DNA of 64,000 nt from Lithospermum erythrorhizon (lineage: Eukaryota > Streptophyta > Magnoliopsida > Boraginales > Boraginaceae). The notes under the pieces were generated by a model, which was given only the letters and a program-made list of their open reading frames with translations, made no database searches and was not told where the DNA came from. The translations under genes and the position numbers were made by a program. The stretch covers positions 62,001-126,000 of the forward strand of contig JADFUC010000908.1 in the NCBI GenBank assembly GCA_019722365.1, given 5' to 3'. The stretch's first letter is position 1; each line of letters begins with the position of its first letter. Of this stretch, positions 23,417-35,179 are shown in pieces.

Positions 23417-26210
23417 TTGGAACCAAATTTATGGCCTGTGAATCCCAAGAGACACGTGTTTAAACTCCTCTTAAAAGGTATGTCTCTCCTAATTCCCTTT
23501 TACTTCTCCATTTTTCCTAATTATTATCGCTTTCTTCCAAAAATAGAAACCGATTCTCTACCAATTTCTTTTCTCTCTTGTGTGTTGCCTTTTTGTTTTG
23601 TAGCTCGGTCTCCCCGATCTTTCTCATGGCGGATCAAAAGCAGCGCATCGTTCTTACGAGACCGCCCGTACCCCTCGTCGGCGGCTTGACTTCATGAAGA
23701 GAATGCGTTTGGCTGACTGGAGGTGTGTTCTTTGAAGTAGGTGGTGTTCTGATTTTAATAGTGAAACTCAGCACTAACTTATCTTTCAGCTCTATAATGT
23801 ATTATTCTAATCGGCCCAGAATTTTTTTGGTTCGCCGGGAATGCTGATAATATTGATCTTGTCTTTACGATGTCCCCGAACCTCGATGAGTTTTCCGGGT
23901 CTGTTTAAGGGAGACGGCCCGAGAGCCCTCCTGCCCATTCTTACATGTCATTTAGAAGACTCTCGAAGCCCCGTTGGATGTCACTGACCCTTGAATTCCC
24001 GAGAATAGAGGCGTCCTCGCCAGAGACATGTTGCTCAGAAGTCTTCAATGAAAAATCCATCAAAGATGCGTCGACCATGAAGAAGTGAGAAATTTATCGG
24101 TTCCGGGACAATCAGCGACTTCAGTGAGACAAATCCCAGGAAACACTACGGGTTTCAGGAGAATGAAGACCCGTATCCACACTGTGGAAGGGGAAGCGAA
24201 TGGATGCCCACTTTGTCTTGATAGATCACTTCACGAAGGGTGAGCGAAGATACTTATGACCACTCACTGAATCTTTGCTTTGTTGCAGGAGTTTTTCAAC
24301 TAGACTCCAGGCTCACTGTACTCGTCATTTGTTGGCGGCCAGTGGATCGGGCCCCGAGGTCATTTGATGCCGCCTGCACGATCCTCGCTGCGTTTTCAGT
24401 GGGCGTGTGTTGTCGAGGGATCGTCCCCGACATAGCTTTTGTTGATTGTGATGTCGCAACGTCCTCGCCCAAAGGCCGCTTAAGAACTGCTTCGAGTTGC
24501 CTCTCGCCTTTATAATTTCTTATACACGAAGAAGGTGGACAAAGTGGAGGGGAGTCGGTGGTTCAAGTTGTGGTTCTTGGCCGACCAATGACTTTTGCTT
24601 CGGAGGTCGAGCTTCGTCCCAATTATCGGCGCCTCATTTCTGGGATGAAGATTACAAGGGACTCGAGTTGAGATAGAAAAGGCGAAAATGGGCTTCCCAG
24701 AACCTGCAGCATACATAGTCTTTGTGATGAGCGTGCTAATCAAGCGGAGTTTAACCAAGGGGTTAACAATTCGAGGATGTCGCTCAAGTAAGTCGTATCT
24801 CTTTTATTGGTTACTAACGTCGCTATCTTCTGCATTCATGTGTTTTTACTCGCATGTCTTTGTTTTTATTTTCGGTGAACACATTAGCCTACGAAGAGAA
24901 CTCCTCGAGTCATGAATAAATTATGAGAAGTCAATTTGAGCTATGACTTGAGGGGAAGGACCCTTTTGGCTAAGATTGGCCAGAGGAAGAAGGCGCTTCT
25001 TGCAGAGTCCTCGAAGTTTCTCATGACTCGCAATCGGCTGAAGCCTCGGAAAGCTTTAAAAGAAGGTGATCAGGATGCTCACAGCCGATTTATCTCTTGG
25101 TCAAATGGCACCCTACATTTTCTAACGTTCACTTGAAATTTCATCACTATCACTGTTACTGCTTTGGAAACTCCCGATCATTCACTCTCGTTGGATGTTG
25201 CGAACTTGGTCATCAATCTTTTCCTCATGCGCTGACGGTGGTGCCCGGCTGTAGTGGTTCGCTCAGGGCTTCACTTATACCGCTTCGCCGGGTATTAATG
25301 GCGAGGGAAATCGTATCTAAGAAAAGAATCACGGCTTCCACTGCTGCTGTAGGGCGCTGGCGAAGAGGGACATGGAGGGATTATGGATTTAAGTCCGCCC
25401 GTCCGTCATGGCATGCTTTTCGTTTCCATCGCCAAGGTATGTTTTGCCTTAATTCTTTTATTTTTTGTTGTTGTTTTCTCCTCTTGCCGATGCTTGCTTG
25501 TCTTTTTCGGTCAGCAGGTGAGTAACAGAAACAACGCTGGCGAAATGGGTGAATGTGAAGGTCACGAGGCTTATACGGGCCCGGCAGGCTTTCTGGGAAA
25601 GACGTTTATTAAAGGTCGTTAGAGAGAGAGATGGGTAAACGAGCTGGTGAGGATTTCAGGCCCAGCGTGCGAGATCTTGAATCCCGTTTGTAATGAGCTT
25701 GAGAAATCAGTCTGACCTCTGCTTCCAGTAGCAAACGGACGCTAATTTCGAGAGCCTACAGAAAAATCGAGACTCGTATAAAAAGAGCTCGAGGACAAAA
25801 TGGTGGCAACTTTGAGCTTTAAAGTGCGTTAGAAGAGTTGTCGGAGGCCTGTAGAAGATGTCATAGCTTGACTTTAAGGAGGTCGAGTATAAGGACATCA
25901 GGTGTGGATGACGCTGTCTCCATAATGAAGACTTATAGTCTCAAAATCTCCGAGAACTTCGATGATGTTAAATTCCGTCTTTCAGGAGTTTGTGGGAAGA
26001 ACAACTTAGGAAGGAGTATGTGATCCTGGGGTGGATCTTGAAGAAAGTGATACTTGAGCATACGGCGATGAGTGATGTTGATCTTGGGGAGGATTGAAGA
26101 GGGCAGATGTTGGGTAAAATTTTCACAGCTTTTGTCCCGTACTTATCTTTTGTACATTTTTGTTTATGTTCCTCGGGCCTGCTATTAGTGCGGGTGCCAT
26201 TACTTTGTAA
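23417..26210 (+). pseudogene. Antisense, intron-bearing unit inside the Tat-type element (aORF-like)
   Basis: Opposite to pol, and between pol and the 3' LTR, the plus strand shows coding-like blocks separated by good plant introns. Examples are donor GTGAGCG with acceptor TTTGTTGCAG (about 24240-24288), GTAAGTCG with ...CACATTAG (24788-24888), and GTATGTTTTGCC with TCAGCAG (25437-25516). The last part (25640-26000) is rich in LES, ELE, SLQKN and KKSSRTK-type residues suggesting a coiled coil, followed by an AT-rich UTR-like stretch. Antisense ORFs here are known from Tat-lineage elements, some carrying a domain catalogued as a putative gypsy-type transposon protein. I cannot confirm that domain. 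Stops break every frame. Confidence 0.5.
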
Positions 26211-26454
26211 CACACTTTTGTTTAGTAATGGATTCTGTGTTTTCTTATTTTGTAATTTTTTATTACGGTAGCTCTTGCTCTGCTTACATTAAATGACTGT
26301 GCTTTTCTTTATCTTTTTCTTCTTGTAAATGTTATTTGTGATAACATAACACGCACTTATCACGGAATCATTCTCTTCGGGAATGAGCCGTGATAGTTAT
26401 AACTTTTATTAACTTCTTTCTGAATTTTCTCGGTATTTTTATACCCCGGATTTT

Positions 26455-26925
26455 CCATAACCACGGTGATACGATTCCTTTAGGACCCTTAGTGATCCCA
26501 ATTCACACGGGTTTTCTTTAAAGTTAATAAATGTTGAATGATCTTATTCATTCGACCAGTGTCCCCGATTAAGCTTTAGTGGACCCGCGAGTGATCTAAT
26601 TAACCTTAGTTTTCCCTTTAAGTTAATAAAGGTTGAATGATGCTTATTCGTTCGTGCTGAGTGATCCGATTACTTTAGGGACATAGTGATCTAGTCGCGC
26701 AGGTTTCTTTGAGGGGTTAATAAAGGTTGGATAGTCTTATTAAATTCGGCGCGGGTGATCTGATTCGCTTTAGAGGACATGATGATCTAATTCACTCGGG
26801 TTTTCCTTTAAGTTAATAAAGGTGGAATGATCTTATTAAATTTCACTTCAGTGTCTGATTCGCGAGGACCCCATGGTGATCCCAATTCACGTAGGTTTCA
26901 GAGAGGAGGCTAGGTGATCTTATTC
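26455..26925. repeat. ~110-bp tandem repeat array, 4 copies
   Basis: Each unit carries GTGATC..AATTCAC..GGGTTTTCTTTAAAGTTAATAAA.GTTGAATGATCTTATT, then a variable spacer. Copies start near 26465, 26585, 26660, 26750 and partly at 26870. It lies between integrase and the antisense unit, where Tat elements often carry arrays. Confidence 0.8.
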
Positions 26926-27159
26926 ACTTTAGATTTTCTTGTTTTATTTAATGAACTTTCATTGCTCAAAGATTTCTTTATTTCGAAAGCGTACTCGTCT
27001 TGTCAGGCCTCTTGCTCTACAAGTTTGTTTACAAAAGAGGGGAGATTACATCAGCTGCGATCTTAAAATGTAGTATGTTTTGAGATAGATCGTGCCGTGT
27101 ATCTTGATGATTTTCCCAGGAGAGTTCTACAGTTCATAAGTCCACACAGGCTTTATGAT

Positions 27160-28300
27160 TTCATCTACTTTATCAGAATTCGGCACCGAGCAGGGTTGAG
27201 ATTACATTTTCTTCTTTGGCTTCTTGGCTTTGAAGAGCCCAAGCTCACGAGGTCCCGCTTCTTTTGAATTGCACGATTGAATCGCGGTTGTAGAATCGTG
27301 CCGTGAGTGTTTATACCTGCAAATGCGGTATAAAGGCTGCGTCTACAATTCATCGTGAAGTTGCGGCGGCTCTACCAAATGCAACTGCTCCATTTTCTCT
27401 TCATTGAAGCCAGGCGTAAAACGGTGGGTAAATGAGCACCTGCAGGCAAAAGCGTACGCCCGAATAACTTAGGCGAGAGGAGTTTCTCGTGGCGTTGGAG
27501 AATGGTTCGATAGGACGGAGGGCTCGTAGGAGGTCTCGTGCCCGGCTTTGCTCACGACTCGAGGGGTTTTTCTTTATTCCTTGAAAAATGGTCATGTTAA
27601 TGACTTATACATTTGTTGGCTTGGGGATAACATCTTGGTGCAAAAGCGGTGTTATCACCGGCCGGATTCGTAGCGTGTCTAGAAGTAGAGAAGCGTCAGC
27701 CGAGGGCACTTTGTCATTCTGACCTCTTTTGGTATCCCTTAGCGACTAATGATGTTCTTCATTATGAACTCTTCCCGATATCTTCGGCCGTGGTGTTCTT
27801 AGAGGCGTAAGCCTGCCCGTTCTTGAAATAGTCCATGCTTGTGACCTCGTCTTTGTATTGGGTGTGAGGCTTCCTGGGTGTCCCTTGAATCCCGTGCCAA
27901 GCGGTATGGAATGAAACACAATCATCTCATACGGGTTGTCTAGGAGCTGCCTTACGTCTTTTAGCGAAATCAGCGCCTCTTTATGTACTTTCAAGAATTA
28001 AGTTCGTAGTGTGGGTCCGGAAGTACCTCGGGGTTATCTTTAGGGCCCAAAGATTTTCCCCTTGTATGATGTCCTGATTTCCTGTGGACTTGACGAGTTT
28101 GTTGGATTTTATCTTCGGGGATCTGAAATAGTAAGAGGTCTAGGTGGGAAGTCTTATCTGACTCCTTGGGAACATTTGAAATTTATAACTTTTGTTTTTG
28201 TAATTTTCTAGCCTCGGCACTTGTCCTGTTGACTACTCCGATTTAAAAAGCTTGATTGTGGGAATTGCTTGATCTTTCCCTCTTACCACGCGGGGCCACA
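27160..28300 (-). pseudogene. Tat-type integrase remnant
   Basis: The minus strand at 27250-27420 reads FNEEKMEQLHLVEP...LYRICRYKHS.RHDSTTAIQ in shifting frames. This fits the 'A..RIA.YK...AR.YN..V..R.F' region after the integrase core in Tat/Athila elements. 27400-27590 fits the 'L..LRT......TPFSL.YG.EA..P' stretch. The zinc finger and the catalytic DDE residues are not recognisable. It is broken by many stops. Confidence 0.6.
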
Positions 28301-28454
28301 GTGCAGAATATAGCCCCGTAAATGGGCTTTTCAGGAGTGTTGATATGAACTTCTTGAGATATCCTCATGTAAGTTTTAATGACCCAGATAGATGATCGGC
28401 GTGGTTTACTCGGGCTATATGTTCAGACCACGTAGTCAAACTTTTGTGACTATA

Positions 28455-29240
28455 TTAGCAGCTTTTAGCGTGATACTTCTCGGCTTCGTTAATTTCCTTT
28501 GATGCTCCACGATCTGTTCGATCGCGGCTTAGAATCCCCACTTTTGCTAGGATTCGCGTTGCCAGACTTGAACTAAGTAATAGCCAAAGTTGACCCTGAA
28601 TTAAGATCCTGCGCTGCTCTTTCGGGTTGTTGGCGCACATCTCACGTATATCGTCCACATGAGGCCTGCGAGGTGTTGGCATAGTTTGAGTTAACTTCCA
28701 TTCCATTCGGCCGTAGCGCTTGTTCAATGAGGCCTTGAGCTTTTATTAGTTATAGGTCGGAAAGTGATCTCAGGCTTCCTTAGTTCTATAGCCAGCAAGT
28801 GAGCAACTCACATTTGTGTTGGATTGGAAAGTATTCTTTTTAGGAAACAGCTACGTGACGCTTATAGGGTGATTTTCATAGTAGGCCAGAGAACTTCTGG
28901 CAGAGATCAGCTAGAGGCAGCGTGAACTTGTCAAATAAGGGGTAACTGCTTGGTCTATGAGAAGAACATGACTCGCATAGTAGATGGAGAAGCCACAGTT
29001 TTGTCTCTTGTCAGCATAAAAACACTGCTGCGCCCTCAGGATACGACTAAGTACTCTTCCTTAATTCCTCTTTTTCTTAATTTATGGTCGGTATTTTGAG
29101 ATGTCAGGTATGCTTTTAACTCGTTAAAAGATCGGGCACATTCTTCATCCCACTTGAATTCTTCTTGGGAGGCTTGTCTCAGTTTTCGGAAAAAAGGGTA
29201 AGGATTCACATCTCGGGCCAGAGATATGAATTGGTTGAGA
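28455..29240 (-). pseudogene. Tat-type RNase H remnant
   Basis: 29100-29235 on the minus strand reads ESLPFFRKLRQASQEEFKWDEECARSFNELKAYL in pieces, the RT-RNase H connection of gypsy pol. 28900-29040 carries an NCGFSIYYASHVL segment fitting 'xxPIYYVSRxL'. The ORF 28727-28455 lies downstream and would include the RNase H C-terminus and an archaeal-type RNase H-like region, but I cannot prove that. Confidence 0.7.
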
Positions 29241-29900
29241 GAGCCAAAAAGACACGTCTGTGACTTTCATATAAAGGAGTCGGGGCTTGCATTTGTACTA
29301 TGGCCTCCCGTCTTTAGGGATTAGGTTACATGCCGTTAAACATCATGAATCGAAAAATTTCCCGAGAGTCGCCCCAAAATGAACAACTGCCGATGTTAAT
29401 CCTTAGCGGTCTTTCCGATATGCATTCGAGGTTACGTAAATGTTCCTCGCTTTCTCTTGATTTTGACGACATATGATCACATGGAATTTTTCGTGTTGCA
29501 CTTGATTTATTCCGAGAAGATCTGATTAAACACGTCCTTTGGTATGTTGCCCCATTTAAATGAGGGCATTATTGTCGGTGATCTGACCCGTACTCGTGGT
29601 AGTTTCTTGATCGATTTTTCGAGTATTTGATGATACCCTCGGGAAGCGTCTAGAAAGTCAAAATCTATTTTGCGTGACTCCCGTACACCCGATCTTCCCC
29701 AAGCAAGTGGAGAAGTGTCTTTGGGGCGAGCTTTATTGAGGTTGGTGAGAGTCGGTCTTGGCGTTCTCCATTTCTGGATTAGTTAGACTTCTTGACCGTG
29801 AACACGTGCTTGATCGCTCGGGGGTGTAATTCTCGGATAGTCCTACCTAAATCAATTTGTCGACTTAACTACTCGGATAGCAGTTAACTTTCTTGAAGAA
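29241..29900 (-). pseudogene. Tat-type reverse transcriptase remnant
   Basis: Minus-strand segments in order are FLDASRGYH (fits 'LLSFLDAFSGYHQI', near 29650), FKGATYQR (near 29550, the 'GLKNAGATYQR' motif), DHMSSKSRESEEHLRNLE (near 29450, following the 'YVDDM' box, whose Asp pair is degraded) and LRINIGSCSFWGDSREIFRFM (near 29380). These are the conserved RT blocks of the Tat/Athila group. Frameshifts occur between most blocks. Confidence 0.85.
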
Positions 29901-31200
29901 ATTCGGCTTTCTTTTTCTTAGCAGAGGGCATGGGGCGGGGGTCCGCGTCTGATTGGTGTAGTGTTATTCTAGTATTAACTCATGGCGTATGCGGGGTTCC
30001 GTCGAAGACACAACCCCGTACTTTGTAGAAGTTTTGTCAATATAACCCCGATTGCTCTTGGTTAATTTGTGTTCTATCATTGTCTTACTGCGGTTGTTTT
30101 TCATGGGGAGACAATCTCGAATTCTTCGTAGGGACAACCACTTCTTGTATGCTCGCTTTGGGGAGTTGTCCGAACTTTAATGATTGTTGTCTTTCGTTAT
30201 CTTCGGAGAGTTAACCCATTTTGCACCCCACGTCGGGTGGTTACTGCAGGCCCGGCACCATAGGAATGCAGGATAGGCGATATGAGACCGAAACCGCTTT
30301 CGGCCTCACTCGCCAGCAAAAAGCTCACTTTCGTGGTTTGAAACTTCATCTTCAAATGGAGTGGTGAAATTGTGCTACCGAGGGGCGTGAGATTGGATGT
30401 CGATGAGCGGGTTAATGCGAGGGGTTAGATATATCGACACCGTGAAGGAAGCTCTTATCGTCGAGTTCGAGAACTACTCGGCTGTAGATCGGATCTGTAT
30501 CCATAGCGGGATATCTTAAGTGTCTGTAAACCCCGTGAGAGGTGTGCGGGTAGTTTTTAAGGTTCGAGGTAGCCCGTCGCACGTTCCCGAAGTATAAGAT
30601 ATCATGACTTCCGTATCCATAACGTTAACTTTTGCCACCCGAAGTTGCAATCATAGGACTCATATTAGGGGATGTCGTGAGGTATCTTAATCCCCTCTGA
30701 CTTTTCTTGACTTTATCATAAGCAGCCGATGGTGGCCATTAGTGCGAGCACATATGCGGCTCAACTGGCGTATTTCTTTGGGGAATTAGAGGTATCTCAC
30801 TCTGCTTTTCGATCCTCTGAAATGATATCGATAAATACGTAATGCCGGGGCTTGAGCTCCTTGGTTTATCCGTTCTGGGGTGAGACCGTCTTGGATTAGC
30901 AGAATTTGTTCTACCATGAACTCTTTAAGGTGCCTCTTCTAATGAGTTTCTATTTAAGCCCTTAAACCCGAATCATTAGTGTCGTACCCGTGGTCTTTGT
31001 GATCACATGCTTCTTCGAGATGCCAGGTCGGATGAGACACAGTTTTGAGGCAGCAGCAGCGTTTGTCGGGCGTACGGGCTCTTCGTCTTAGATGCTTTCT
31101 TAGCAGGTAATACTTGGCGTTGTATATCGATTCTTGAGGTTACCGCCCTTACATTTTTCTCTCTCTCGGTGATCTTTCTCTTGGGGCTAATCTAGAAATG
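29901..31200 (-). pseudogene. Protease / gag-pol linker region of Tat-type element
   Basis: By position this should hold the aspartic protease. I see a stretch near 30640-30720 with weak resemblance to the 'I..PHDDPLV...I' segment, but no DTG/DSG active site could be read with confidence. No other gene is seen. Confidence 0.4.
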
Positions 31201-31379
31201 ATCTCTTTTTTGGGTTTTTTTGTAACCTTTCCTTTTGGTTTTCTTTTAGGGGACCTCGGTTGTTCCGCCAATTTAAACTTTTCATTTGTCCGCCGGTAGA
31301 TTTTAGCCTCTCGGCTTTATGTATGGCCAATTTAGTTGGGCGGTGATGCGGTGGTTGCGGGTTCCCGATACCAACCCTT

Positions 31380-32290
31380 GACGGTGCAGGCTATGACGGT
31401 GATAGGCGCGTGCTCACGCCTGCTTAGTGGCCGTATGTTGAGTCGAAACTCTTTGGAATGGGTGGAATAATCCAGAAGTGTCTCGCCTCGTTACACTTCA
31501 TGTTCATTAAATCCCTCTTAGTCTTTTTCAGCCCTGATAGATGCTCGAATTTATCCATGAAGAGCGTCACGAAGTCTGCCAGCGGTCTTTGGTGTTAGGT
31601 GGCAATTTGTGGAGACGTTCAATCTTGACTCTGACAATGCTCGGAAAATACTTGCGTACCGCGTCATCCTCACCCAAAAGAACAATTGTGAGTCATAGGC
31701 CTTGACTTGATTTCTAGGATCTCCCATGCCATCGTAAGTATTGAACTTAGGTATTCTAAAACTCCTTGGCATCGACTCGTGTCTCAGTCTGTGTGAAAAG
31801 GGGATTAAAGTACTGTATTTAGTCGGGACCTTGGAGGGGGCTATGTCTTTAAACCTGTTATTTAACTCACCCTGCTTGTCACTTGGAGGCTTGGCTTATA
31901 ACATCACCATTGCCGGCATTGTCCTCTCTACAAATTTTCTTCTTTAACTTTCGCTTGAGGGTTGTAACCGTGTCGGTTGTTCGCTTTCGGGAGACCCCGT
32001 TCATGAGTTTACTTGTGTGACCAGCGGTTGTCCTTATGTGGGGACCGACTAGGGGTGAGGGATCTAGAGGAATAGTCATCTTGGTTGTAATCCACGACCT
32101 CACCGTGTGGTGGCGAAAGGAATTTGAGCGGGCGCTTTACCGTGTATGGTGTCGATGGTGCCCCCTTTCGTGATAATTCCTTCGACTGATTTCTTCCTTG
32201 TATGACCTAGCATTGTGGTAGGACATGTTTGCTGGCTTGTCTTGTAACTGTTTTGAACTAGCCCCGTGGTTATTTCGTGAATTGTTAACA
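31380..32290 (-). pseudogene. Tat-type gag remnant
   Basis: The minus ORF 31772-31551 contains RSFRIPKFNTYDGMGDPRNQVKAY, the hallmark 'F.IP....YDGT.DP..H...F' opening of the retrotransposon gag capsid domain in plant gypsy elements. Upstream short ORFs (32103-31879 and 32291-32100) probably cover the N-terminal gag and leader. Downstream, 31400-31540 carries a shifted continuation. Confidence 0.75.
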
Positions 32291-32410
32291 TTTGGATCCC
32301 CCACAGACGGCGTCAATTGATGTGTGTCTTTTTCAGTCTTCTTATAGGAAGAGACTTAGAGTATAATGTCGATAAATCTACTTAACTGCAGTTGAGGTCC
32401 GGGCATTTAT

Positions 32411-32901
32411 CACAGAGTTGTATCCACCGAACCTTGATGCGAACCGGCTTTCACTTTTCTTTGAGCCTCGGAATGCACGGTGGATGTGATTCAGGTGGTT
32501 GTATATGTGATTCCCAGGTGGTTGTCACGTATCTTGCATTTCATGCAGAGTGATTCTTCGTGATATGCCTCGCTTGCTCCATGATGCCAGTGATGAAACC
32601 GGGGGTGCAGAATTACTGAGCGGCGACCGAAGTCGTCGTAGCCAACTCAGATGCCTAAGTTAGTTTCGGGTGTTAAAAGGCTATCGAGCAGTAGAGTTAC
32701 CGGTTTAGCATTCTTTGCGCCAAATGAAGGCGTATGATGGTATTTATAAGAAATACTCGTGAAGTCGAAGGCGCTTTTAGGATGTGGACAGGATTTGTGA
32801 TCACCAGGCGCAGATTGGCTAATTTGTTTGTCAGCATTGCCTGGAGTGCTTATATAATGGGTCAGTAGCCCATTATGTCTTCATTAATCTAATCCATATC
32901 A
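32411..32901 (-). repeat. 5' LTR of Tat-type element
   Basis: Matches the 22851-23333 copy block by block. On the minus strand it opens TGATATGG (32901 downward). The sequence just inside (32400-32410) does not clearly match a tRNA 3' end, so the primer site is undefined. Confidence 0.75.
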
Positions 32902-32906
32902 GTTAG

Positions 32907-33259
32907 GATAGTTTTTTCTTTCGTTCCAAAGTAATCCCAAAGTTTTGGGCTAAATATCAAATTTAATTTGTTATGCGTGAAAATTTGATAATTAATATGC
33001 CCAAAGGTTTATAAAATTATAAATTGGTCCAAAAAATGAAGTCAAGACATGTTTGATGGTCCAATTTTAACGATCTGTCAATGGGGAATAGAAAGTCTGT
33101 TTTATTGTCATCTGAGGGGACTAAGCTATTCTGAGTGTCCTTATTGGGGACTGAGTCTGTTTTAATTACAGCTTTGACAATCGCTCGATAAGATGTAATC
33201 GGAAAGTGATACGAGATTTATACAAAATGTAAGAAATGATTATTCACACTTTTATACGT
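32907..33259. other. AT-rich intergenic sequence
   Basis: No gene or repeat is recognised. Confidence 0.5.
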
Positions 33260-33519
33260 GCTCCGATTATTTTAGTTGTCATCCTAACAAAAAAAAAATG
33301 TTATAAAAGACTTCTCACTTTGAATTTTCAATATAACATTTGATTGGTTTTTCCTTTAAAACTCATTTAATGTATATGTAATTAATACTAATACGTTCAT
33401 TAAATTAGTGTTGATTCATTAATTAGGGATATATATGTAAAACTTCATTCATTCTTAATTCATTGTTAGTTGGCGTGAAAATATATAGGATGACAACTAA
33501 AAAAAAACTCGATGGAATA
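33260..33519. mobile_element. Small inverted-repeat element (Stowaway-like MITE)
   Basis: TTTAGTTGTCATCCTA (33271-33286) is exactly inverted as TAGGATGACAACTAAA (33486-33501). The outer ends read CTCCGATTATT and, inverted, ATTCCATCGAGTT. The inner TIR word resembles that of the element at 34545-34805. Confidence 0.6.
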
Positions 33520-33536
33520 TATGTTAGGGCATGTAC

Positions 33537-34342
33537 ATCAGTTTTCCTAAAATTTCCCTAAAATGCACTCTAAATGACTACTTTTTTATTTTAAGGGTTT
33601 ATTTTATGGATGTTCTTTGGGAGTTTCACTGTGTCAACCGTTATTGAAAAAATAATAAGGAGAGAGTATAAATTTAGGGGGTGAAGATGGGTAGGTGAAT
33701 AATTTTATTGGGAAGCGAGCATTTTGGGGAGTTGAAAAATCTTAGTTTTTTCATTGTTAGTGATTCATCCCTATTTGGCACTTAGTAGGGAAGTTGATAA
33801 TACATCGTCTCATAATTTTTATACAAATGGGTGAAATCGTCATTTTTTCTTATTTTAGGGGTTGGTTTTGTATGTATGTATTTTAGTAGCTTCTTTATTA
33901 TTCACTTCACTATTAAAAAATAATAAGGAGAGTATATATTTATGGGGTAAAGAGGGTGGGTGGATAATTTTATAGAGAGACAACTTATTTTAGGGAGTTG
34001 AAAAACATCGTTTTTTCGTTTTTAGTATTGATTGAGCTACTATTTTTGAAACTTAGTGAGGCGTATAGAGCACAGTAAATGCGTATAAAAAAAGCTATAA
34101 TAGGGGCTAAAAAATTAAAGGAATTAATAAATGATATTTTTAAAACTTCGCAAAATAATTTGGCCTCTAAAAATTCTTGAAATTTGTCACAGCTCACATA
34201 TTGTTATTTATCTTGATTTTTTATTTTGGGTGAATAATAGAAAAGTTGTTAAAATGCATGCATAAAAAATTGCTTTTTAAAATAAAAAAGTGATGATTAT
34301 GAGTGCATTTTAGAAAATTTTAGGGAGGCGGCGTCACACATC
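33537..34342. mobile_element. ~0.8-kb non-autonomous TIR element with internal duplication
   Basis: TCCTAAAATTTCCCTAAAATGCACTC (about 33544-33569) is matched in inverse orientation by GAGTGCATTTTAGAAAATTTTAGGGA (34301-34326). The outer bases GGGCATGTACATC and GTGTGACATC-like ends are weaker. Inside, a block with AATAATAAGGAGAG...GGATAATTTTAT...GGGAGTTGAAAAA occurs twice (about 33650-33750 and 33925-34015). There is no transposase. It is probably derived from a cut-and-paste DNA transposon, superfamily undetermined. Confidence 0.6.
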
Positions 34343-34544
34343 TTCTTAGAATTAGATATTAGGGAATATGGATAAATTCCATTCATAAAAGGAATTCTTG
34401 ATTTTGAATTTTTGAAAAATTATATTTTTAAATTCTAAGCTTCAAAATATTTATTTATAGTTCTTTTTAATATATCAAAATATAATATTTTTATCATATT
34501 AAACTATTGTCATGTTTATATATTTCAAATTATAGTTGTATGTA

Positions 34545-34805
34545 CTCCCTTCATTTTTTTTAGTTGTCGTTTTATCATTTTGCACATAGATTAAAGAAAA
34601 GAAAAAGTAATCAAAATTAGATTTCAAAATGTAGAATGACAATTAATTTTAATGATATCGGAGTGGTTGGTTGTTTATTTCGAGAAAAAAAGTCGAAAAT
34701 CCTGATAAGAAAATGTAAAATGTTATTTATTATCTTCAAAAAGCAACAAGCCCATAAAAAACAAAAAAATTGACTAAAACAACAACTATTATAAAACGGA
34801 GAGAG
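34545..34805. mobile_element. Stowaway-like MITE, 261 bp
   Basis: Left end CTCCCTTCATTTTTTTTAGTTGTCGTTTTA. The right end, inverted, reads CTCTCCGTTTTATAATAGTTGTTGTTTTA. TA flanks both ends (34543-34544 and 34806-34807), the target preference of Tc1/mariner-type Stowaway elements. No coding capacity. Confidence 0.75.
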
Positions 34806-34887
34806 TATTAGGTAACATTTTAAAATTTATTGATTTGAAAATTGTTGATTAAATTATATGATATTTTAGGAATATTTGACAATATCT

Positions 34888-35085
34888 ACTACTATAAAAT
34901 GCCGAAAATATAAATATATGATCATTTAGAAAAAATTTATTTTTTCACAATAGTTGATTGTTTGCATTTTTAATATTATACATTTTTCTGATTTGATGTA
35001 GCGTTTCATTCCGTGTAATTTTCTGATTTTAATATAACTTTTGATATCGTTCTTGATCATTTATTTTGACAGCGACGGTGTAATA
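34888..35085. mobile_element. Degraded MITE of the 39.4-kb family
   Basis: ATGATCATTTAGAAAAAATTTATTTTTTCACAATAGTTGATTGTTTG-type sequence closely follows the left half of the element at 39402-39608. The right end GATCATTTATTTTGACAGCGACGG is the eroded inverted end. It ends about 95 bases before the start codon of the AT-hook gene. Confidence 0.65.
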
Positions 35086-35179
35086 TACTCCGTATTAAAT
35101 TATATTCCTTCTGGTCAAAACGTTTCATTATTGTTGTAGTTGAACAAATACCAAAAGGCAAAACACGTTTCTACTGAAA

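Larger units (their letters stand above)
22851..32901 (-). mobile_element. Ty3/gypsy element of Tat/Athila type, minus strand, decayed
   Basis: Two direct LTR-like copies (22851-23333 and 32411-32901) bound about 9.1 kb. In it the minus strand encodes, in order, gag, protease region, RT, RNase H and integrase, then a tandem array and a long opposite-strand unit. GTTAG at 22840-22844 and 32902-32906 may be the target duplication, but the left LTR edge is a few bases uncertain. The domain wording of RT and RNase H resembles the plant Tat/Athila (OTA) group rather than chromoviruses. All frames are broken. Confidence 0.8.
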
